Assembly: GCA_025934635.1 (NCBI GenBank)
Contig: JAICWX010000277.1
Coordinates: 1-11,226 of the forward strand
From: Streptosporangiaceae bacterium
Lineage (GTDB): Bacteria > Actinomycetota > Actinomycetes > Streptosporangiales > Streptosporangiaceae
DNA: 11,226 nucleotides
Direction: 5' to 3'
Numbering within the stretch: the first letter of the stretch is position 1; each line of letters starts with the position of its first letter. Both the position numbers and the translations under genes were made by a program. Positions 7,110-11,226 of the stretch are shown here, piece by piece. The notes under the pieces are model-generated. The model had not been told where the DNA came from and did not search any database. It saw only the letters and a list, made by a program, of their open reading frames with translations.

Positions 7110-7863
7110 GGGTCACCGGGGCGCCCGGCGGGAAGGTCCCGGCCTGGTGCAGCCAGGCGTAGAACAGCGACCGGCCGCGCCCTTGCTGGGCGCAGGTGCG
7201 GAACTCTGCCTCGCGCAGCTCCAGGCAGTCCCCGACGGTGATGTCGCTGATGCCGCCGCCCTTGGCGATGAGCACGATCGCGATCTGGGTCCGCGAGCGG
7301 CAGCCGAGCCGGGACGACCACGCCGCCGGGTCCGCGCCGGCCTCCAGGCGGGCGAACCCGCCCGGGTCCCGGTGGGCGGCCATCGCCAGCCGCCAGTTAC
7401 CCGATACCGGGAAGCCCGTCAGCCACTCCAGGTCGGGGCGGACCACGTCGGCGCAGAGCAGGCCCAGCAGGCCGGACTGAAGCTCGGCCGGGCAGGCGGC
7501 GATGCCGTGGCCTTCGAGCCATGCGGCGGGCCCGGCGTGCCAGCCCGCGCCGAGGGAGTGCCTCGGGCTGGCATGCCAGCGCTGCTGCCAGGTCTGCCCG
7601 GGAAAGCTCTCCAGCCAGCGCAGCAGCTTCCCCGCCCCGCGCCGCCGGGCCTCCCCGGTGGCGGCCCTGGCGGTCAGCCACGGCGGCTGGCTGAGCATGG
7701 CGGTGATCTCGGCTCGGCTGGCGGCGGTGACTGGCCACGTGCCGGGCACCTGCCGGGCGGGGAACTGGCGGCGCAGCGCCTGGGCCGCCTGTCCCGCAAG
7801 CGCGCCGGGCGGGCGCTTCCCGCCAGGCGCGGTCCTGGCGGGGGCCTGCACCACGGCGGTCAC
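7108..7863 (-). pseudogene. tnpB: TnpB-like tyrosine recombinase, 5' part
   Basis: The first 251-252 codons of the large recombinase, with features usual for the N-terminus of this group: LESFPGQTWQQRW (about 87-99), IAIVLIAKGGGISDITVGD and LFYAWLHQAGTFPPGAP near the break. The start is GTG at 7863, overlapping the TGA of tnpA (7860-7863). After GTG-ACC-CTT (7116-7108) the frame turns into Arg/Pro-rich sequence, open to 6568 but meaningless. One base downstream the coding sense resumes as LRFVSRMSGQVSVDRLVDRY. A single extra base (+1) at about 7107-7110 therefore explains everything. CTT followed by G would let a Leu tRNA re-pair with TTG in the new frame, so a programmed +1 shift is conceivable, but mutation or a sequencing error is more likely because the third gene has a similar break without such a site. 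Confidence 0.82.
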
Positions 7864-9146
7864 GAGCGCCCGCCGAACAGGTTGGCCAGCGAACCGGGGT
7901 TATAACCCGCTGCCGGCGGTGCCGCCGGAGCCGCGCTGCGCCTGGACCGCCGCTCATGGTGGGCCAGCGCGCTGGCGATCACCTCGTCCTGGCCCGGGGC
8001 GGTGTAAATCTGGGTGGTGCTCAGGTGACGGTGCCCGAGGACCCACTGCACGTCGGTTATCGGCATCTGCGGGTCTTTCGCCATCCGCCAGGCCGCCGTG
8101 TGACGCACATCGTGCAGGGACCAGTTCGAGCCCAGGTGCTCGTTCGCCCGGCCGAACATGGCACGGGCCGCGTGGTAGCCGAGCGGGCGCCACGGCCGCC
8201 GCAGCGTCAGCCACAGCGGCTCGCCGCGTCCCCGGGGAGCACCGTTGCGCCACAGGCTTTCCTGGTAGAGCCGCAGCCACACGAACGCGTCCGGGGACGC
8301 CGGCAGCGGCTGCACCGCGCGGCTGCCCTTCCGCGTCACCGTGATCAGCTGCTGGCCAGGATCGGCATGCTGCTGCAATGCGGTGAGCAGCTCCTCGGCC
8401 CGCGCGCCCGTCGACACCCAGAACGCCAGCAGCGCCCGGTCCCGGTCCGACCCCAGCGCGGCGAACAGCCCGCTGAACAGCTCATCGGGAATCCGCCGCG
8501 GGATGCGCAGGGGCACCGCCGGCCGGTAACGGCCCTGCTTCTCGTTCCGGAACGCGTCCACGGGATTGTGATGCGCGTTGGCCCGCCCGGCCCGCCGCGA
8601 GCGGTCCAGCGGGAACGGGTTGATCACCGGCCCCCGCCCGGCCCCGAGCTGGAACTCGTAAAACGACCGGATCACCGTCTCGGCATGCGCCCGCGTCGAC
8701 GGCGCGAGCTTCCGTCCCGGCGCCGGCTTGCCGGTCACCGCGTTCACGCTCCCCGGAGCCCGGCCCGCAGCGGGCTTGCCCCGGCCGGCCCCCGCCGCCG
8801 GGGCGCCGCCGTCACGGTGCCGCCAGTGCACGCGGGCCGGCTTGTCCGCGACCTGCATCCACCGGGCGAAGTCCCGCGCCTCGGACGACGTCGCCCTGTC
8901 CCACGCCACCCCGGCAGCGGCAAGGAACCGCCACCACCGCAGCAAGTCCAGGCCATAGGACCGGATCGTCGCCACCGAGCACCCCGCCGCCTGAAGCTCA
9001 GCGAAATAGGCCGCCGCCGGCACGACCACGGCCCCGGCGGCATCCAGCAGCCGGTAAGGCTCCCAGTCATCACCGGTCCGGGCCAGCCGCCCCGCCTCCG
9101 GCACCACGAGCGCAGCCAGGTCCCGCATCTCATCACGATCAGTCAC
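7860..9146 (-). CDS. tnpA: TnpA-like tyrosine recombinase
   Basis: Site-specific recombinase of 428 aa, the first gene of the transposon operon. The N-terminal core-binding domain (about residues 39-170, with LQAAGCSVATIRSYGLDLLR and PSTRAHAETVIRSFYEF) is followed by a complete catalytic domain: R249 in STGARAEELL, K273 in VTRKGSRAV, H345 and R348 in SLHDVRHTAA, H372 in VLGHRHLSTT and Y381 in TQIYTAPG. A low-complexity Gly/Ala/Arg insert (about 112-146) sits between the helices of the N-terminal domain. Although the frame is open to 9272, that would run past the transposon border into the target gene, so the start must be inside the element; GTG 9146 is chosen, with ATG 9128 as the alternative. 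Neither has a clear ribosome-binding site. The stop overlaps the tnpB GTG. It appears intact and would act with the second recombinase on the CTGAACTAGC ends. Confidence 0.92.
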   Translation of the reverse strand: MTDRDEMRDLAALVVPEAGRLARTGDDWEPYRLLDAAGAVVVPAAAYFAELQAAGCSVATIRSYGLDLLRWWRFLAAAGVAWDRATSSEARDFARWMQVADKPARVHWRHRDGGAPAAGAGRGKPAAGRAPGSVNAVTGKPAPGRKLAPSTRAHAETVIRSFYEFQLGAGRGPVINPFPLDRSRRAGRANAHHNPVDAFRNEKQGRYRPAVPLRIPRRIPDELFSGLFAALGSDRDRALLAFWVSTGARAEELLTALQQHADPGQQLITVTRKGSRAVQPLPASPDAFVWLRLYQESLWRNGAPRGRGEPLWLTLRRPWRPLGYHAARAMFGRANEHLGSNWSLHDVRHTAAWRMAKDPQMPITDVQWVLGHRHLSTTQIYTAPGQDEVIASALAHHERRSRRSAAPAAPPAAGYNPGSLANLFGGRS

Positions 9147-9204
9147 GGGCCGCGACGCTAGCACCAGACTAGAAAAAGCGCCCCTGAAGTGCAGAAACAC
9201 AGAC
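9147..9204 (-). promoter_or_regulatory. Leader of the tnp operon with subterminal CTAG repeats
   Basis: The only non-coding stretch inside the right end of the transposon, so it must hold the promoter of the three-gene operon. GACGCTAG occurs twice as a direct repeat (9154-9161 and 9202-9209, the second running into the terminal repeat), with a further CTAG at 9169-9172. A weak promoter pair can be read on the minus strand: CTGCAC (9189-9194) and TAGTCT (9166-9171) with 17-bp spacing, 20 bases ahead of the GTG. The overlap of candidate recombinase-binding repeats with the promoter suggests autoregulation; this is inference. Confidence 0.35.
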
Positions 9205-9214
9205 GCTAGTTCAG
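9205..9214 (-). repeat. Right terminal inverted repeat of the transposon
   Basis: GCTAGTTCAG on the plus strand, i.e. CTGAACTAGC read inward from the right border, identical over 10 bases to the left repeat. Seven bases (TTAACGG, 9215-9221) separate it from the GAC where target coding resumes. At the left, the repeat is separated from GTC by seven bases (GACTTCT). Beyond the 10 bases the two ends share little. Confidence 0.75.
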
Positions 9215-9221
9215 TTAACGG

Positions 9222-9731
9222 GACCTGACCTGCGTCATGGCCGCCCGCGAGCGGCAACGCGACAAGCAGCACGCCATCACTACAAAGCTGCTGTCATGGC
9301 CAACCATCGTGCTGGCCGGGGGCGTCGGCCTCAGCCTGGCCGCCAACCTCGCCCAGGCCCAGCGCGACACCTGGGGCCGCATCATGGCCGCCGTCCCGCC
9401 CGGCGCGTTCCTGGTCGCGGTCTCCATGATCGAACGCCGCGCCGCCCGCCACGCCCGGCCCGCCGCCGACGCCCAGAGCCAGGACGACGAGGCCAGAGCC
9501 CCGTCCGAACCAGGACGACTGGCGTCCCCGCCGTCGGACAGCCCGGACGAGGCGCTGCTCGGGCAGGCGCGCCGCGCTGCCGCTGACCACCGGGCCGCCC
9601 ACGGGCAGCCGATCACCCGCGACGCGCTACGCGCCCGCCTCGGCATCTCCAACCAGGCCGCCTCCGACCTGCTGCGCCAGCTGCGCGCCAGCCAGGACAA
9701 CGACCTGCCAGCACCCTCACGCGCCGCCTGA
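9222..9731 (+). pseudogene. DUF2637 (Spd-like) gene, 3' part
   Basis: The remaining 168 codons of the interrupted DUF2637 protein. It begins with LTCVMAARERQRDK, completing membrane segment 2 and the conserved basic loop. It continues with segment 3 (WPTIVLAGGVGLSLAANLAQ), segment 4 (IMAAVPPGAFLVAVSMIERR), an acidic, Ser/Pro-rich linker, and a C-terminal winged-helix-like unit (HGQPITRDALRARLGISNQ, then AASDLLRQLRAS). That tail is common in this family and suggests DNA binding. After the insertion, ATG 9237 could in principle start a truncated product missing segment 1, but no ribosome-binding site is visible and no promoter faces it. The family role (inner-membrane protein aiding plasmid spread between mycelial compartments) is known from actinomycete Spd proteins; loss of function here is inferred. 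Confidence 0.87.
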
Positions 9732-9895
9732 CCTGTCACCGGCAGCCGACCCAGCCCCCGACCGGACGGGGCCAGCGAGCCCGTATGGCGACCGGCACTG
9801 GCAGGCACGCCCGGCCGACTGACCTGGCCTGGCCTGAAGCACGGCGCTGCGCATGGTGGCTGACGGCGAGCAGTTCGCTCGCATGGGCGCGTTGA
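9732..9895. terminator. Convergent intergenic region with a small hairpin
   Basis: The 164 bases between the end of the DUF2637 remnant (plus) and the end of the sigma-like gene (minus). GCGAGC (9866-9871) and GCTCGC (9877-9882) form a 6-bp stem with a 5-base loop, a possible bidirectional terminator. No T-run is present. Nothing else was recognised. Confidence 0.3.
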
Positions 9896-10621
9896 TCAGC
9901 CGGGCAGGCGAGTGGCCGGCCCAGTCGTTTCGCTGTGCTGCGCGGTGTGGCGGCTGTTTCTGTGCCGGGTGGCCAGGAGGTGCCTGACCCGGTCCTCGAT
10001 ATCGCCGTCGCCGTGCTTGTCGGTGGCCCAGATGCGCGAGGGGGCCTCCCCTTCGTGCCACAGGGCGAGGAACTCCGCGCGTGCGCTGCTGATCAGGCAG
10101 GTGAACGTGGTGTAAGAATGGCCGGTGGCCTGCGCGGCGCGGGCGTAGTCCCCGTGGGCGGCCAGGGCCAGCAGCGCCATCTGGTGCAGCGGGCGGAGCA
10201 TCGCCCAGATCTGCCACAGCGCGACCCGCTCGATCACCCGGTTCTCGGGGGGAGGGGCGGTGCCGGGCAGCCAGTAGGCCTCGAACCGGGGCATCGCCGC
10301 CAGCCCGTCCTCGCCGCGGGTCACGCCGTGCTCGCGCAGTTCCCGGTCACCGGCCCGGCTGATCGCCCGCATGCCCGCCTTGTACACCTCGAACCAGTCC
10401 GGCGCCATGTCGCAGCCGGCCAGGTAGTCCACGACACCGGCCCAGGCGATCTCGAACCGCTCCGGCAGCGCGAACCGGTCCCCCCACCGGCAGCAGACCG
10501 CCGCCCGCCGGGCGATCTGGCTCAGCTCACCCAGGGTGTAGCCCAGCCACGCGTCCGGCCCGCCGCCGCCTGGCCGGGGCGCTGCCGCAGGCGGGAGGTC
10601 GTCGGGCGGCTGGCCGGTCAC
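9896..10621 (-). CDS. Sigma-factor-like DNA-binding protein
   Basis: Protein of 241 aa resembling actinomycete proteins with sigma-70-like architecture that are usually annotated as sigma-like or hypothetical. The N-terminal block (YTLGELSQIARRAAV then ERFEIAWAGVVDYLA, about 28-68) is reminiscent of sigma region 2. The C-terminal block (about 128-200) contains the recognisable LRPLHQMALLALAAHGDYAR, AAQATGHSYTTFTCLISSAR and FLALWHEGEAPSRIW series, similar to a sigma region 4 helix-turn-helix followed by a basic extension. It probably binds DNA in the cytoplasm as a regulator. GTG at 10621 overlaps the TGA of the upstream multi-HTH gene (10618-10621), so the two are translationally coupled and likely regulate together. 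The final 25 residues are polar and low-complexity. I am sure of the family resemblance, not of the promoter or gene targets. Confidence 0.8.
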   Translation of the reverse strand: MTGQPPDDLPPAAAPRPGGGGPDAWLGYTLGELSQIARRAAVCCRWGDRFALPERFEIAWAGVVDYLAGCDMAPDWFEVYKAGMRAISRAGDRELREHGVTRGEDGLAAMPRFEAYWLPGTAPPPENRVIERVALWQIWAMLRPLHQMALLALAAHGDYARAAQATGHSYTTFTCLISSARAEFLALWHEGEAPSRIWATDKHGDGDIEDRVRHLLATRHRNSRHTAQHSETTGPATRLPG

Positions 10622-11226
10622 CGGACCTCCAGGCCGACCTGGCGGGCCAGGGCGGCCATCAGGCCGGGGTCGACCTGCTGGACGTCGGTCCGGTGGCGGA
10701 TGCGCACCCCGGCCTCGGCGAGCCGGTGGTAGATGACCGTGGCGCAGGTCCCGTACACCGCGGCGATCTGGCTCATGGACTGCCCGGCGGCATACAGCGC
10801 GGCGGCCTGGTCCACCGGGATGTCCTTGCGCCGCCCGCCGGGCCGCCGCACGGTCACCCCGGCAGCGGCGAGCTGCCGCGACAGCGTCCCCGCGCTGACC
10901 GAGTACCCGGCGGCGAGGGCGGCCAGGCTGACGCCGTCCTGGTACCGGGCGGCGGCCTCAGCCACCGGGACCGGGTTCCCGCGGGGCCGGGGCGTGACCG
11001 CGGCCTCCTCGAGCCGGGCGGCGACCAGCCACCGCGACACGCCATGCTGGGCGGCGATCTGGGTCATGGTCAGCCCGTCCCGCACATACAGGTCCGCGAC
11101 CTGCGCGGCGGTGACACGGCGCAGCCGCGGCGCGCCCAGCGGCGCCCGGACCCCGCAGGCGGCGAGCCGCCGGCGCACCACATCAGCCGAGACGCCGTAC
11201 ACGCGTGCCAGCTCCGCGCAGCTCGC
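10618..11226 (-). CDS. Multi-helix-turn-helix protein (5' end beyond window)
   Basis: Partial protein of 202 visible residues; the frame is open through the right window edge. It consists of repeated helix-turn-helix units of about 45-50 residues with the pattern x-A-A-x-L-Y-x-x-G-x-S-x-x-x-I-A-x-x-Y-G-V-S, then L-x-x-x-G-V-x-x-R. Unit 1 is cut (CAELARVYGVSADVVRRRLA). The others centre on VADLYVRDGLTMTQIAAQHG, AAARYQDGVSLAALAAGYSV and AALYAAGQSMSQIAAVYGTC. Basic Arg-rich linkers join them. Each unit resembles the DNA-binding domain of serine resolvases and invertases, but no catalytic domain is visible. A string of such units suggests recognition of a long or repeated DNA site. A GTG at 11202 falls in the middle of the first unit, so it is not the true start. 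It overlaps the sigma-like gene by GTGA. Confidence 0.85.
   Translation of the reverse strand, partial: ASCAELARVYGVSADVVRRRLAACGVRAPLGAPRLRRVTAAQVADLYVRDGLTMTQIAAQHGVSRWLVAARLEEAAVTPRPRGNPVPVAEAAARYQDGVSLAALAAGYSVSAGTLSRQLAAAGVTVRRPGGRRKDIPVDQAAALYAAGQSMSQIAAVYGTCATVIYHRLAEAGVRIRHRTDVQQVDPGLMAALARQVGLEVR

Larger units (their letters stand above)
4900..9221 (-). mobile_element. Tyrosine-recombinase transposon inserted in the DUF2637 gene
   Basis: A 4,322-bp insertion whose limits are set by the interrupted gene: target codons end at 4899 and resume at 9222-9225. Inside each end is the inverted repeat CTGAACTAGC (4904-4913, and 9205-9214 on the other strand). The trinucleotide GAC occurs at both junctions (4897-4899, 9222-9224), leaving a 3-bp ambiguity in the exact borders. 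The content is three minus-strand genes packed end to end (TnpA-like and TnpB-like tyrosine recombinases plus a small protein), each pair overlapping by GTGA, and nothing else. The known parallel is the Tn554 group of tnpA-tnpB-tnpC transposons, which use tyrosine recombinases rather than a DDE enzyme. Orientation is opposite to the target gene. The second and third genes are frame-disrupted, so mobility of this copy is doubtful. A group I or II intron is excluded because the cargo is recombinases with inverted-repeat ends. Confidence 0.88.

Noticed and set aside
7956..9161. Plus-strand open frame of 401 codons opposite tnpA
   Set aside because: It is antisense to a recombinase with all catalytic residues; the translation is Arg/Pro-rich with no motifs.
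4900..9221. Interpretation of the insert as a phage or ICE integrase module, or as a defence system
   Set aside because: There is no excisionase, replication, structural or nuclease gene, and the insert ends precisely at inverted repeats flanking only the recombinase operon, so a small transposon is the simpler reading.

Overview
The window is very GC-rich, uses GTG starts freely, has several 4-base GTGA gene overlaps and encodes Ala/Arg/Gly-rich proteins. This points to an actinomycete (Actinomycetota); the sequence does not allow a genus to be named. The gene content (a Spd-like DUF2637 membrane protein, a sigma-like regulator, a multi-HTH protein, an IS and a recombinase element) suggests an accessory region, plausibly part of a plasmid or an actinomycete integrative conjugative element.

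Layout from left to right. Bases 37-1215 (minus) hold an intact ISAs1-family transposase. Bases 1216-2243 are non-coding as far as can be seen, with a few stem-loops. Bases 2244-3215 (minus) encode an unrecognised coiled-coil protein with a 13-bp perfect hairpin inside the gene. After a 456-base gap, 3672-4253 (minus) encodes a GNAT-type acetyltransferase. A divergent intergenic region leads to a 41-codon ORF (4619-4744, plus) with a good ribosome-binding site. That ORF overlaps the GTG start of a DUF2637 (Spd-like) gene by GTGA.

The main observation is that this DUF2637 gene is split. Its first 53 codons lie at 4741-4899 and its remaining 168 codons at 9225-9731. Joining the two halves restores a continuous DUF2637 protein of about 221 residues (VYVD joined to LTCVMAARERQRDK). 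The 4.3 kb between them is a compact minus-strand element bounded by a 10-bp inverted repeat (CTGAACTAGC). It carries two large tyrosine recombinases (TnpA-like, and a TnpB-like protein with a Cys/His cluster) plus a small third protein. Consecutive genes overlap by GTGA. The layout resembles Tn554-type tyrosine-recombinase transposons. The second and third genes each carry a single-base +1 frame disruption, so the copy looks decayed unless the frame changes are programmed or are sequencing errors.

To the right, two coupled minus-strand genes converge on the disrupted gene: a sigma-factor-like protein (9896-10621) and a protein made of repeated helix-turn-helix units (10618 to beyond the window end).

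No tRNA, rRNA, CRISPR array or riboswitch was recognised.
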